Positions 7,603-16,177 of a stretch of DNA of 64,000 bases are shown here, piece by piece. The notes under the pieces are model-generated. The model worked only from the letters and a program-made list of their open reading frames with translations. It searched no databases and was not told the DNA's origin. The stretch lies in assembly GCF_013033965.1 (NCBI RefSeq), contig NZ_WQFE01000002.1, positions 248,001-312,000 of the forward strand, written 5' to 3'. How positions within the stretch are numbered: the first letter of the stretch is position 1; the number at the start of each line of letters is the position of its first letter. The position numbers were made by a program, and so were the translations under genes. Source of the DNA: Ruegeria atlantica. Lineage in GTDB: Bacteria; Pseudomonadota; Alphaproteobacteria; Rhodobacterales; Rhodobacteraceae.

Positions 7603-9972
7603 TTAAAACGGTGTTTCGTCTCGCACCCACCTTTGCGTCAGATACTTTTCAACCGCATCAGGATCACCGCCATTGGGATCGGTGTCGTACCCAGGGTTAG
7701 GTGGCTGGTAGACGCGCCACTCGCCATCTTCTGGGTAGGTGTTACCTGTTTTGTGGGCGACTAACCGGCGGAATTCGCGCAACGGAGGCAATACCACACC
7801 CGGCCTATCGGTCGAGTAAACCGGCGTCACTGTCAGGATACCATTGCTATCGGTTCCACGATGTACAGTCTCAATCCACGTGCAGTTGCGACCAGCAGTT
7901 TGTGCGCCGAACTTGTCGCGCATTTGGTTGGAAAACTTCCTTGGATGGTCTTTTCGCGACGCTCCCCGTGCATAGCATTCCCTCGCAAGTGTTGCGGTTG
8001 ATACCTTGCCTGCGCCGCTAAGGTCATCTGGCAAAACGCCGGTTTCAGCGATCTCGTCCATCAAAGCCAACAGCGGATCAGAAGCAACCTTGTCACGAGA
8101 TTTAGCTTCGGTGACGTGTCCATAGCGGATTAAGTCGTGGTCGACTTCAAACTGCAAAAGGTAGTCGAGAACAACACCTGGGTTGTCGTCAATCAGCCGG
8201 TAATATGGCTCCCACCACGCTATTGCTTCCTTTGAGTGACTATCAAAACGCGTGGGCACCTCGATTACAGTCCAACGGCGGTCGTCATGGTCTATGTGAA
8301 CAGCTTGATCGTCATTAGTTGTCGCAATGATGCGGTGGACATTCTTGCCATCAAACTGAGCCAAATACTTTTGTTCATACGACCACGTATCTGAGGTAAT
8401 GAACGACTTCGCAATTGCCGCCTGTCGCGACGACCCGGCAAACAAAGATTCTTCACACAACACAAATGTTGATCCGAACAGACCACGATTGAAGCGCGCA
8501 AACATGCGATCAGATTCCGCTATTTGCTGCGCGTGTGCGGGGCCAATGAGTTTACGTATCGCGCGCCCAAGAAATGATTTACCAGCTCCTTGTCCACCGC
8601 GTAGCGCAAGGGCGCTGCCGGGGTGATGCGACCATGGCCGTTGTACGCCGTCAGCTAGGTAGGTCATTACCCATTGCGCCAAAGCCGCGTCGCCTGAGCA
8701 TAGTACATCTTGGATGTATTCCTCCCAAAGCGTTGAATTGCCATTTTGAGGTTGGCACGCCCAGCCCTTAAACACATTGAAGCCGGGGCCGTTATAGTCT
8801 GGTGGTTCAATAACAATGCCGCGATACTCGGCTCGATCGATGTCATGCAACCAGAGTTTTGATATCGGCGTGCGATGTTTGCCCATCATGACCATTTGGG
8901 GTGCGGTGGCATCAAGAAACGCGTTCTTGGCGTAACATTCGCCCTCTTCACGGTTCAGGAACTCCACCTGCCCGTTGACACGCATTACAGCCCATTCGCG
9001 ATTGAACTTTTCAACCAACCGATAGTGGAGTGGTGTTGGCGTGCCTTTTTCGCGTCTTTTCGCGGAACGCAGCAGGTTCACGATTTCTGCTTCGGGTAGT
9101 GCGCCATCAACGAACAGTTCGTGGAAACCAGTGTCGCCATTTAGCCTTCGAATTTCCGCATCCATTTCCGTATCAGGCCAGCCGCGCGCCTGCATCGACA
9201 TAGCGACCCTCATTAATAGATCGTTTCGTCCAGCTGGATTGTCAGGCACCTTGTAGCCGATTTCCGAAGTGTCGAGTGCTGGTGTAGCATTAACGATATC
9301 GGTTACGATCTGTGTAGGTGTTCGACAGTGTTTATCGATGTGATCGAGCAACATTGACGTGCTGATCTCGTCGAGAGCACCTTTCATACTCTCATGATCT
9401 ATCAACCAAGCGAACTCGCGTTTCTGGCCGTTGACTGGCAACCAGACCGCCGTTGGTTCATTGTCAGGCGCCACCACCGTTTGCGTTTCCTTTGGAAACA
9501 CTTCGGTCTTCTGTTGCACCTTCTTTGGCAATCGTTTGCGTAGCGCGACTAGATACTGATGCATCAATTTCGCAGGCACGGGTTCGTCCACGAACACAAC
9601 AATGTGCAAACCGCGCGACTTTGTTCTGAAAGCGGCAGAGCGTGCATGTATACGTTCACGGAGGGCGAAAACGTCGTCTTCGGGCATATCGTAGCAATCA
9701 ACATCGAGCACGCCCCAAGTGCACGTGCTATCAACACGCACGGGAGCAACGCCAACGGGCTTTTCACCGGCGATGTGACGTGCAACCAATTGGGTGGTCA
9801 GCGGGCCCGACACCGTTTGCGTTTTGCCATTCACTTTGCCTTTGTCGTTGGCGGCCAATTCGCCACCCATTTCAATGTGCCGTTTTTCATATCCGTCAAA
9901 TAGGCGGAGCATAATACCGGCGGATTCGTTTAGATGTTTGTCCATTCCATTTTCAGGTTGGACCCGCATCAC
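7603..9972 (-). CDS. Primase-helicase (AEP-type primase plus DUF5906/D5-like SF3 helicase)
   Basis: This is a replication protein of the element. The N-terminal third looks like an archaeo-eukaryotic-type primase: WGVLDVDCYD supplies a DxD metal site, and SRGLHIVVF fits the second motif. The C-terminal half has a phage-type helicase with Walker A GGQGAGKSFLG, an acidic segment FVLCEESLF and a sensor-like IIATTNDDQAV. Together these would prime and unwind the element's own origin. Possible starts are 9972, 9969 and 9945; none has a strong Shine-Dalgarno. The gene is flanked by the iteron-like region downstream and the AlpA-type regulator upstream. Confidence 0.82.
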   Translation of the reverse strand: MMRVQPENGMDKHLNESAGIMLRLFDGYEKRHIEMGGELAANDKGKVNGKTQTVSGPLTTQLVARHIAGEKPVGVAPVRVDSTCTWGVLDVDCYDMPEDDVFALRERIHARSAAFRTKSRGLHIVVFVDEPVPAKLMHQYLVALRKRLPKKVQQKTEVFPKETQTVVAPDNEPTAVWLPVNGQKREFAWLIDHESMKGALDEISTSMLLDHIDKHCRTPTQIVTDIVNATPALDTSEIGYKVPDNPAGRNDLLMRVAMSMQARGWPDTEMDAEIRRLNGDTGFHELFVDGALPEAEIVNLLRSAKRREKGTPTPLHYRLVEKFNREWAVMRVNGQVEFLNREEGECYAKNAFLDATAPQMVMMGKHRTPISKLWLHDIDRAEYRGIVIEPPDYNGPGFNVFKGWACQPQNGNSTLWEEYIQDVLCSGDAALAQWVMTYLADGVQRPWSHHPGSALALRGGQGAGKSFLGRAIRKLIGPAHAQQIAESDRMFARFNRGLFGSTFVLCEESLFAGSSRQAAIAKSFITSDTWSYEQKYLAQFDGKNVHRIIATTNDDQAVHIDHDDRRWTVIEVPTRFDSHSKEAIAWWEPYYRLIDDNPGVVLDYLLQFEVDHDLIRYGHVTEAKSRDKVASDPLLALMDEIAETGVLPDDLSGAGKVSTATLARECYARGASRKDHPRKFSNQMRDKFGAQTAGRNCTWIETVHRGTDSNGILTVTPVYSTDRPGVVLPPLREFRRLVAHKTGNTYPEDGEWRVYQPPNPGYDTDPNGGDPDAVEKYLTQRWVRDETPF

Positions 9973-10053
9973 AAGTTCAGAGTTGCCGCGTGCTCGATTA
10001 TAAGCGAGTTATCCAACGTACTTGCGGCATCACTGATCATGTGGGGCGGGTCG

Positions 10054-10299
10054 TTAAACCTGCCCCACTTCTTTCTGTTTCGCCCAAGCCATCACCGCAT
10101 CACGGTCATACCGCACAGTGCGTTCTGACCAGTAGATTGCGGGAGGCGTATCACCAGCCTTCTTCCATTCGTAGAACTGGCGTTCTGAGATATGGAGGAA
10201 TTCGCACACCTGCCGGGGTGTCATCAGTTGTGGGAGGTTAAGCCGTATTTCCAGCTCTTTAATGCGCCGTTCGAGCGCGCGTAGTTCGGACGTAGCCAT
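10054..10299 (-). CDS. AlpA-family helix-turn-helix regulator/excisionase
   Basis: The 81-residue protein has a short helical N terminus and then a winged HTH of the AlpA/MerR-like type: LMTPRQVCEFLHISERQFYEWKKAG, with a wing VRYDRDAVMAW. Such proteins act as excisionase or activator in P4-like and other satellites. An ATG at 10323 is in frame, but 10299 has GAAGGAAA upstream and gives the usual length. It lies between the integrase and the primase-helicase, 81 bases upstream of the latter, consistent with switching integration and replication modes. Confidence 0.75.
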   Translation of the reverse strand: MATSELRALERRIKELEIRLNLPQLMTPRQVCEFLHISERQFYEWKKAGDTPPAIYWSERTVRYDRDAVMAWAKQKEVGQV

Positions 10300-10372
10300 A
10301 ATCGACGGTTTCCTTCTGTCCAATCATGAACAGACAGAGGCCTCCGTTGATACTCGCTGGTTCGGCTCATCA

Positions 10373-10405
10373 CCTAGGGCCGCTTCCAGCGCGGCGCTCC
10401 CTAGG
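10373..10405. repeat. Inverted repeat between integrase and regulator genes
   Basis: CCTAGGG (10373-10379) and CCCTAGG (10399-10405) form a perfect 7-base outer stem. An inner CCGC/GCGG can extend it across an imperfect loop. The gap (10300-10479) also has several GC-rich short inverted repeats (GCGCGGCGTC near 10430). It could be a terminator-like structure or a regulator site. No T-run follows. Confidence 0.4.
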
Positions 10406-10479
10406 CTAGTCTCACGCCCACCATAACGGTGCGCGGCGTCTCACGACGCGGCATTAGGCGCGTATCGAACATGGTGCGC

Positions 10480-11691
10480 TTAGTCGCTGAGTTCAAGTTC
10501 GAAATCAGGTGTTTGCTTTATGCGTAGCAAAATTACGTTCTCAATGTCGGCCACCAAATCCTCAATGGCGAGGTCTTCTTGATAATGCATCGCCATGTCG
10601 TCGTCGGTATCTTTGGATGTTATGTCACCCCGGAGAAATGCGACCGCATATGATGGAATTCGCGCGGGGCCACATGCCGACGTAAAATGGTGACGTGCAT
10701 CATGTTGGCGTAAGACCGGTGCACCCTCCATGATAGGCTCGCCGTTTTTGTCGGTGCGTCCGCTGTCTCGTATAATGGCCGGATGCCTGAGGACGTCGAG
10801 ATGGTCTAAGTAACCCGTTTGGGACGACGCCGGGAACACTTGCTCAGAGCCACCGCCTCGGATCGACAAGAGTGCGCGAACCACTGTTTCGCAAATCGGT
10901 AGAGTCCGGTCTTCGCCATTTTTCAGTTTCGGTAGGCGAATGGTTTTGCGTTGTAGGTCCACCTGATCCCAACGTAGCGAGCGGACATCATCTGCGCGGA
11001 TACCGGTGAAAAGCATTACGACCCAAGCGATCCGGCGCAGTGGGTTTTTTACAGCCATGATTGCTTCCCACATGGGCGACCAATCTCGTCTGTCGATGGT
11101 TTCATCAGAGTCGCATAAGACTTTCCAAAAGGTGTCTCGTGACCCCACCTGTTTCAGCTTGATCTTACCGCGCTGGATTGGTGTCGGAATATCGAGCATT
11201 GAATAGGCGTTGTTGATTCCGGCTTTGACATGGTGCCGAGTCGAGACCGATGGAATCGCGTTTAAACAACGGCGGACATCCAAAAGCGAAACCTGCGTTG
11301 GGCTCTTGTCGAGTATGTCTGACGCATACCGTTCCAGCTTCCGCTCCATGTCGGTCAGGTGTTTTTCCGACGCCCGCTCGTTCGCTAGCGCATCGGCAAC
11401 ATACTCGCGCCAAGCGTCGCTCACCTTGCGGATAGCGGCGGTTGTTTCATTGCCATGGTGGGCCGTTTCCTTTGACGCCTGCTTGAGCGCCTGCGCCGCC
11501 GTCATGATCGGGAATACACCGAGTTTGACTGACTTGGTTTTGCCGTTAACCCGCGCCTTGAGATACCAAGTTGAGCGCCGTTTACCGACATTGAGATATA
11601 GGCCGGGGAAGGCATCGCCCTTGTGCCGATACATGCCGGGAGCGGCTTTCAGAAGCTGAGAATCTCGACGAAAATCAATTGCTGTGGTCAT
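10480..11691 (-). CDS. Tyrosine recombinase (integrase) of element 1
   Basis: This enzyme should catalyse site-specific integration and excision at the tRNA-Lys site. The N terminus has the beta-rich arm-binding type domain (GLYLNVGKRRSTWYLKARVN), then a core-binding region. In the catalytic domain, FTGIRADDVRSLRW carries the first Arg, HDARHHFTS the HxxR pair, and MAMHYQEDLA the likely nucleophile Tyr. An upstream ATG at 11748 would add 19 residues and cover the tandem GTTGCAA repeats; 11691 is preferred. The gene ends the element next to the attachment site 11858-11907. It is only distantly similar to the second integrase of the window, so the two elements did not arise by simple duplication. 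Confidence 0.88.
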   Translation of the reverse strand: MTTAIDFRRDSQLLKAAPGMYRHKGDAFPGLYLNVGKRRSTWYLKARVNGKTKSVKLGVFPIMTAAQALKQASKETAHHGNETTAAIRKVSDAWREYVADALANERASEKHLTDMERKLERYASDILDKSPTQVSLLDVRRCLNAIPSVSTRHHVKAGINNAYSMLDIPTPIQRGKIKLKQVGSRDTFWKVLCDSDETIDRRDWSPMWEAIMAVKNPLRRIAWVVMLFTGIRADDVRSLRWDQVDLQRKTIRLPKLKNGEDRTLPICETVVRALLSIRGGGSEQVFPASSQTGYLDHLDVLRHPAIIRDSGRTDKNGEPIMEGAPVLRQHDARHHFTSACGPARIPSYAVAFLRGDITSKDTDDDMAMHYQEDLAIEDLVADIENVILLRIKQTPDFELELSD

Positions 11692-11707
11692 CTGTCTGGT
11701 CCAAATT

Positions 11708-11726
11708 TTGCAACGTTTTTTGCAAC
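11708..11726 (-). promoter_or_regulatory. Tandem GTTGCAA repeats, possible integrase arm or regulator site (element 1)
   Basis: On the minus strand GTTGCAA occurs twice with 12-base period just upstream of the preferred integrase start. The same GTTGCAA-N5-GTTGCAA arrangement occurs at 7171-7189 on the other strand. One helical-turn spacing suggests a protein-binding site. Confidence 0.4.
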
Positions 11727-11857
11727 AGACCATTTCACTAAGACGCATTTCGGCGCACTGTCAACCGACTGATGTTCGTTGCAATAAGATGATAACCAAT
11801 TGTTTTAGATGATAAACTGCACCAAGGCGCACCAACCGTATAAATCCAGTGAGGTGT

Positions 11858-11907
11858 CTTTTAATCAGTGGGTCGCAGGTTCGAATCCTGCACGGCTCAC
11901 CACTTTT
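11858..11907 (+). other. Attachment site: 3' half of tRNA-Lys(UUU) (attR of element 1 / attL of element 2)
   Basis: The 50-base sequence starts at the tRNA anticodon loop (CTTTTAA), continues through TCAG, the variable loop and the T arm (GGTTCGAATCC), and ends with the acceptor strand CACGGCTC-ACCA and a CTTTT tail. It is identical to 25684-25733. The 5' half is absent, so this is not a functional tRNA gene. Tyrosine integrases commonly use the anticodon-loop-to-3'-end part of tRNA genes in this way. Confidence 0.88.
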
Positions 11908-11948
11908 TTCAAAGGGTTAGCAAGAATAGGCGAGATTTTCCCGCGCCT

Positions 11949-11970
11949 ACAGCAACCACCTAGCAACCAC
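11949..11970. repeat. Left copy of the element 2 end repeat (tandem AGCAACCAC)
   Basis: AGCAACCAC occurs at 11951-11959 and 11962-11970 (11-base period). The 22-base block is identical to 25531-25552 at the other end of the element, in the same orientation. Position about 40 bases from the att core fits integrase arm-type binding sites. Confidence 0.6.
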
Positions 11971-12241
11971 GCGGCATAGATTGACGTAGAAGTGGGTGGA
12001 ATTCAGTAGTGGCTGGGTGACTTAATCCAAGTCTGCTGCCGCAGGTTAACTTTTTGATAAATGGTCTCTTTTTGACATTTTTGCCGATTAATAGTACACT
12101 AACAATGCGCAGCCAAAGCAACACTGCTTTTTTGCGTGGATCATACCCAACAGTATAGCACACGCAATGCGCGTCAGTTTCAGGAAGTGAATTCCTGACC
12201 GTTTGCAATCTCTATACATCCTAAATGAAAGGACCTTTTCC

Positions 12242-12610
12242 ATGGCTGGAAACGGAAGCATCAGTGGTGCCAATCAATCTATTGCCGTATCGCGAGTTCA
12301 TAAGAACCGAACATTGAACGACACTTTCCGCAAATCGGGTGCAGACGGTATCGTCATGATCTCGATGGGCATACACAATCTAGGTCGCGCCGAGGTCGAT
12401 ACCATAGTCAAACAACTGGGTGGAAAGGTTGGGGACGATAGTTGCGAAGCAGGCAGTGAACATGACTTCGGAGAAATCCGTGTGAACAACCGTCCCGTTC
12501 ATTGGGAGATCAACTACTACAATAAAGATTTGGACGACGACTCCCCAGACTCCACGAACCCAGAGAAAACAACGCGCCTCATGACACTTTTGCTTGGTAG
12601 CGAACTCTAA
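12242..12610 (+). CDS. DUF3768-like protein
   Basis: The 122-residue protein fits the DUF3768 pattern: an N-terminal LNDTFRKSGADGIVMISMGI, a central EHDFGEI, then HWEINYYNKDLDDDSPDSTNPEKTTRLMTLLL (in pieces: WEINYYNKDL, SPDSTNPEKT). DUF3768 proteins are small, common on proteobacterial plasmids and islands, and without known function. An AAAGGA lies 9 bases before the ATG. It is followed by a strong terminator, so it is monocistronic and may be an early or constitutive gene at the left end of the element. Confidence 0.65.
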   Translation: MAGNGSISGANQSIAVSRVHKNRTLNDTFRKSGADGIVMISMGIHNLGRAEVDTIVKQLGGKVGDDSCEAGSEHDFGEIRVNNRPVHWEINYYNKDLDDDSPDSTNPEKTTRLMTLLLGSEL

Positions 12611-12617
12611 CGACTTA

Positions 12618-12646
12618 ATGCTGACCATAACTGGTCAGCATTTTTA
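12618..12646 (+). terminator. Rho-independent terminator
   Basis: A perfect 10-base stem (ATGCTGACCA at 12618-12627, TGGTCAGCAT at 12632-12641) with a 4-base loop is followed by TTTT. It terminates the DUF3768-like gene and separates it from the convergent gene ending at 12644. Confidence 0.85.
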
Positions 12647-13231
12647 TACCTTGTGACTGTGGTGCCAGACTTCCCTATAGCCATTGTCCCCCGCCTTAGT
12701 AGCTTCCCTGTAACCGGTCTGATAGATAAACCCGGTCAAGAACTCAACGGGCACGCCATGCTGATAAGCATAGAGTAGCTGACGCGCTGATTTCGAGCGT
12801 TGGTCTCTGGAAATCTTTTTCTGGTCTCCAAGGATAAGGTGATACACCCAAAAGAATGGGTTTACGCTCGGGCGAGGCGCATTCTTGTGAATGGCTCTTA
12901 ACTTATCTTGCGTGTTCAGCTTCCAAACAGTCCGGACTAAGGTTTCCTCTTGTTCATATCGAAGAACATGGGCTCCTACAGCGTAAACGATACGCTTCAA
13001 AACATCCGCTGAACGGTGGAATGGTCTCACCGACGCGGCTTCGTGCTTTTTGAGATAGTCGTGAAGCTTGTCCACTTCCATCGCAAGCCTCTCCAGGTCT
13101 CGTGATAGACGGTCGCCACGCTTTGCAAGTTTTCGCATCAGGAAGCCGTGCTCATCAACGTAAACTGTTTTGAACTTATTGCGGTTTGACTGATTCGTGT
13201 TGTGTAGCTCTAGATCGCTCGTTTCGTGATC
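12644..13231 (-). CDS. Uncharacterised 195-residue protein of element 2
   Basis: I recognise no family. The protein is basic and helical: a charged heptad-like segment (FLMRKLAKRGDRLSRDLERL) is followed by a long helical domain. There is no signal peptide or membrane segment. An ATG at 13246 is in frame, but the one at 13231 has GAGAGAG four bases upstream. It is divergent from the HTH/Rep operon, so the 207-base gap probably holds promoters for both directions. Regulation of the replication module is possible but speculative. Confidence 0.6.
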   Translation of the reverse strand, partial: DHETSDLELHNTNQSNRNKFKTVYVDEHGFLMRKLAKRGDRLSRDLERLAMEVDKLHDYLKKHEAASVRPFHRSADVLKRIVYAVGAHVLRYEQEETLVRTVWKLNTQDKLRAIHKNAPRPSVNPFFWVYHLILGDQKKISRDQRSKSARQLLYAYQHGVPVEFLTGFIYQTGYREATKAGDNGYREVWHHSHKV

Positions 13232-13438
13232 CATTAACTCTCTCAAACATTGTATTCTGTATTAAATACCATGATTGACTTAATATCGCCAAAGAATGCT
13301 TCTTTACAGCACTTTGAGCAAATTCACCCGGAAAAAAAGCAAGAGAAAAACTGTTTTTGCTGCGCGATAATGCTCCATGTCACCTGACGCACAAAGCGAC
13401 AGGGCGCAGAACATCGGTAGACAAAAAAGGAGATTTAA

Positions 13439-13726
13439 ATGCCGACTAAGAAAGTACACGCAGGGAGCAGCAGCAAGCCCGCCAATGCCTCAACTAAACT
13501 GGCGTATTGGGCCGAAGGCCAAGTTGCCAATCGGCTTGGCGTTTCTGTTCAGTGGTTGAGGAAGCAACGCGCTATGGGAACCGGAATTCCCTTCCACAAA
13601 TTTGGGAGGTCAATCAGGTATCGCATTGACGATGTGCTTTCATATGAAGATTCGACGACACAATCGTTCACGGGACAGAGCCAGGCGCCATCCACCAGTA
13701 ACACGCGCTTTAGTAGTATGTACTGA
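13439..13726 (+). CDS. HTH DNA-binding protein, excisionase/MerR-like
   Basis: The 95-residue protein contains a winged-helix motif of the excisionase/helix-turn-helix_17 type: LAYWAEGQVANRLGVSVQWL, then KFGRSIRYRIDDVLSYE. A textbook AAGGAGA lies 7 bases upstream of the ATG. It directly precedes the replication-protein gene with a 3-base gap, so it may act as excisionase (RDF) for the element integrase or as a regulator of replication. Its serine/threonine-rich tail is probably disordered. Confidence 0.7.
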   Translation: MPTKKVHAGSSSKPANASTKLAYWAEGQVANRLGVSVQWLRKQRAMGTGIPFHKFGRSIRYRIDDVLSYEDSTTQSFTGQSQAPSTSNTRFSSMY

Positions 13727-13729
13727 TCA

Positions 13730-14890
13730 ATGGCAGATTTACCCATTTCCCAGTCTACAGCCATCTACAGCGTGGTTAGACATAGAAGATTGCCAAGTTC
13801 AGGAAAATCACAGCCCCACCTCGTTCATCAGAGCAGTATGAAAAGAACAAAAAAAATGACCTACCACAAACCCCACAACCCAGATCGTACCCCTGACTCA
13901 ATCCGCGAAAATTGGCTCAATAATGAGCGTTTGTTTGGTGACTCGGTATTTCGAGGCGCTCGTAAGAATGATCGGTTTAGTCGCAAAATGGGGCATTTCC
14001 TAAACGGGCTCATTGATGAAGTTCCAAACTGTAGTCGACTCATTGCTTCGAACACAAAGTTCAGAACCTGGGCAAGCGACTTACTCGTTGATGCGATGTT
14101 GCTTCAAGAACAAAGGATTCCAAAAGAAGGTAGCCTGTATCATGTCACCATCGTGAATCCGGAGGACTTCACTGGTGATCGAGTTACCGAGATAGACTGG
14201 GCCAAGATCCGCAAACGTTGTGCGACTGTAATGAATGACCTTGGCCCTAATTTCCTCGGAATGGGAGAGGTGCAGGCCACAGTGAACCGCCAGCACAAAG
14301 ACGGCGATGTGGATTGTGGGCGGATTTTGAGCCCGCACTACCACATACTGCTTTGGACGACGGAAAAAATAAACTGCAGAAAGAAAGGAGCACAGCTTTC
14401 GAAAAGATTCCCGGAAGACGAAGGCGGCGTTACTCCGGTCCGCATTGTCGAATTCGAAAAGGGAAAAGATGATGTCTGTGCGCTTGCTCGCTACATCTTG
14501 AAAAGCCCATACAAGTGCAAAACACTCTACCAAAAGAATGAATACGATGCGGATGGCAGCGTTGTGAAGACGCACAAGAACCAACATGAGAGCCCTAAAG
14601 GGTACACCGCTGTTTTGCACAGACGACTGGCCGAGATAAACTCGCTTGTGGAACTTCCTGACCTGATGATCTCTGGCGGTGAAGGAGTGAAGCTCAAGAA
14701 CAAACTAATTGGTGCCTTGAAGGCGATCGCTGATGTGTACCGCACTGACGAAGGGGAAGACTATTCGGACGAGAGAATAGAGGATTTTTGGCGAGCTGTA
14801 AAAAAACGCTCTGCCACCAAACACTATGAGCCACCTGTCGTCAGAACTAAGGCTTCACAAAGTCCGAGGGGTCCAGAGTTGTTCTTGTGA
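13730..14890 (+). CDS. HUH-type replication initiator-like protein
   Basis: The protein has the layout of rolling-circle Rep/HUH endonucleases: a strand FLGMGEVQ (176-182), the metal-binding HUH motif in SPHYHILLW (His203, His205) and a later helix ALARYILKSPYK with candidate nucleophile Tyr255 and nearby Lys258. It would nick the element DNA and start replication after excision or during transfer. The start is uncertain: the first ATG follows the HTH gene by 3 bases, while ATGs at 13838 and 13856 are closer to the conserved region. A strong terminator follows. Relaxase-like function is an alternative. Confidence 0.6.
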   Translation: MADLPISQSTAIYSVVRHRRLPSSGKSQPHLVHQSSMKRTKKMTYHKPHNPDRTPDSIRENWLNNERLFGDSVFRGARKNDRFSRKMGHFLNGLIDEVPNCSRLIASNTKFRTWASDLLVDAMLLQEQRIPKEGSLYHVTIVNPEDFTGDRVTEIDWAKIRKRCATVMNDLGPNFLGMGEVQATVNRQHKDGDVDCGRILSPHYHILLWTTEKINCRKKGAQLSKRFPEDEGGVTPVRIVEFEKGKDDVCALARYILKSPYKCKTLYQKNEYDADGSVVKTHKNQHESPKGYTAVLHRRLAEINSLVELPDLMISGGEGVKLKNKLIGALKAIADVYRTDEGEDYSDERIEDFWRAVKKRSATKHYEPPVVRTKASQSPRGPELFL

Positions 14891-14930
14891 AACCTTCTGC
14901 GAGCAAGAAGCCCAAAAGTTAGAACACCTA

Positions 14931-14958
14931 GGCGGGATGTTACTCCCGCCTTTATTAT
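14931..14958 (+). terminator. Rho-independent terminator after the Rep-like gene
   Basis: GGCGGGA (14931-14937) pairs with TCCCGCC (14944-14950) around a 6-base loop, followed by TTTATTATT. It ends the HTH-Rep operon. Confidence 0.8.
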
Positions 14959-15120
14959 TCGCAGATTGAGGAACGTACACGGAACCGGCCATTCGAGCGT
15001 TGCGCAGAGAGAGTCGGCAGCGAGCCCAGAATATTCCTTGACGGTGTGAAATTGGCCGTGCAAGCGATTTGGGGTACCCCATTTTGATTGGTGCGTTTAC
15101 GATATTAGACTGCCGGTAAT

Positions 15121-15609
15121 CTACCCCACGGTGTTTGACTTCTGGCAGTCGCCCAAATCGATTGCGTCCACATCCTGCTTCGTAAGAAATGTGTTCCAGA
15201 CTTCGTCCGCGAGAACAGCCTGCAAAAGTACTTCTTCAGGGGTGACGCCATAGATGCCTGCATGCGCTGGATTGTCGTCAACTGGATAGTAAACAGCCCG
15301 TGCCACAGCTCCATGCGCCTCGATTGTCGCAATGATATCCGGTGTCGCGCCAACACAAAAACACGCTTTGGCCTTGACGTTCATATTGCTGTTTCGAAGC
15401 GCTTCGATTGCGCATCGAAGCTGAGCCTCTTCATTGCCTTGGAAGTACTCACACCATGTTACCGACAAGTAATCGTCGACTGGTCTTTCTACGAATGCTT
15501 CGGGCAGAGGGCCAAGGTAGTTGTCATCAGCATCGCGGCGCATCCTTGCGTATGGCACGTAGCGAACAACTTTGCTCGGGTTAGGAAGATCGTTGCCCTC
15601 ACCCGTCAA
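15121..15609 (-). CDS. Uncharacterised third gene of the TIGR04255 cassette
   Basis: The protein holds a conserved-looking N-terminal block VVRYVPYARMRRDADDNYLG followed by PEAF and a YLSVTWCEYF segment, then a C-terminal part with little similarity I can name. I start it at a TTG (15609) that overlaps the previous stop by 11 bases and has AGAGG upstream. An ATG further upstream (15708) would overlap by about 110 bases and is less likely. GTG and ATG codons a little downstream are alternatives, but would cut into the conserved block. It is the last gene of a coupled operon. Confidence 0.55.
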   Translation of the reverse strand: MTGEGNDLPNPSKVVRYVPYARMRRDADDNYLGPLPEAFVERPVDDYLSVTWCEYFQGNEEAQLRCAIEALRNSNMNVKAKACFCVGATPDIIATIEAHGAVARAVYYPVDDNPAHAGIYGVTPEEVLLQAVLADEVWNTFLTKQDVDAIDLGDCQKSNTVG

Positions 15610-16177
15610 ACCACACCTCTGGCTCAAACGGTGCAAGAACCGCACAGAGTCGATCAGGACGCATCGGAGCAAAAGCAGCTCGCTCCGGTTCATCTGTCTC
15701 AAAGGCACGGGTCAGAACCAGCGAAGCTTTCCCACTAGGCAAAAACTCTATGGTCAGTCGATTTGGCCCTTCTGTCCAAGCGGCAGTGACCGATCCTATG
15801 CCATTAGTTCCAATGCCCGGACGTTTTCTGGCTTTAGTGAGCACGAGAGCCACCAAAAACGCGCTCAGAGCATTAGAGCTAATGAGTTCGTCTGAACTTT
15901 CCCAAGCGTCTTCATCCATGAGGTTAGCAAACTGGCGATTCAGACCGTGTGCGAAGCCACTCGGAAGGTGCATTGAGACATCGGATATTGCATCCTGAAC
16001 AAATCTAAGCCGCTCTTCTAACGGGCTTCTCGCTGCAGTCGCGGGATCAGTTTCCTCATCGAGATACTGAGAGCCCACCGAACGCTCCAGACGATTGAAA
16101 AAACCGTCGATCCTGTCAAATGCTCGCCCGGGCATGAGCGGGCTTCTGGGGAAGTTCATTGTGTCGACAAACGTCAT
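15599..16177 (-). CDS. Uncharacterised second gene of the TIGR04255 cassette
   Basis: The 192-residue protein is of unknown family. The middle is helical (ELISSNALSAFLVALVLTKA) and the C-terminal third looks beta-rich (NRLTIEFLPSGKASLVLTRA). Its ATG overlaps the stop of the TIGR04255 gene by 4 bases (ATGA), so translation is coupled. Presence in the same cassette suggests it acts with the TIGR04255 protein, but the activity cannot be told from sequence. Confidence 0.6.
   Translation of the reverse strand: MTFVDTMNFPRSPLMPGRAFDRIDGFFNRLERSVGSQYLDEETDPATAARSPLEERLRFVQDAISDVSMHLPSGFAHGLNRQFANLMDEDAWESSDELISSNALSAFLVALVLTKARKRPGIGTNGIGSVTAAWTEGPNRLTIEFLPSGKASLVLTRAFETDEPERAAFAPMRPDRLCAVLAPFEPEVWFDG

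Larger units (their letters stand above)
1..11907. mobile_element. Integrated satellite-like element 1 (left end outside window)
   Basis: The right end is a 50-bp copy of a tRNA-Lys 3' half (11858-11907), with a tyrosine integrase gene just inside it. Leftward come an AlpA-type regulator, a primase-helicase and terminase subunits, an order seen in phage satellites and some prophages. No portal, capsid, tail or lysis gene is visible up to the window edge. The left boundary is not seen, so extent is a minimum and missing structural genes could in principle lie further left. Calling it a satellite is an inference from gene content. Confidence 0.7.

Noticed and set aside
11858..11907. Functional tRNA-Lys gene
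   Set aside because: Only the anticodon-loop-to-3'-end half is present at both copies; the D arm and 5' acceptor strand are missing.
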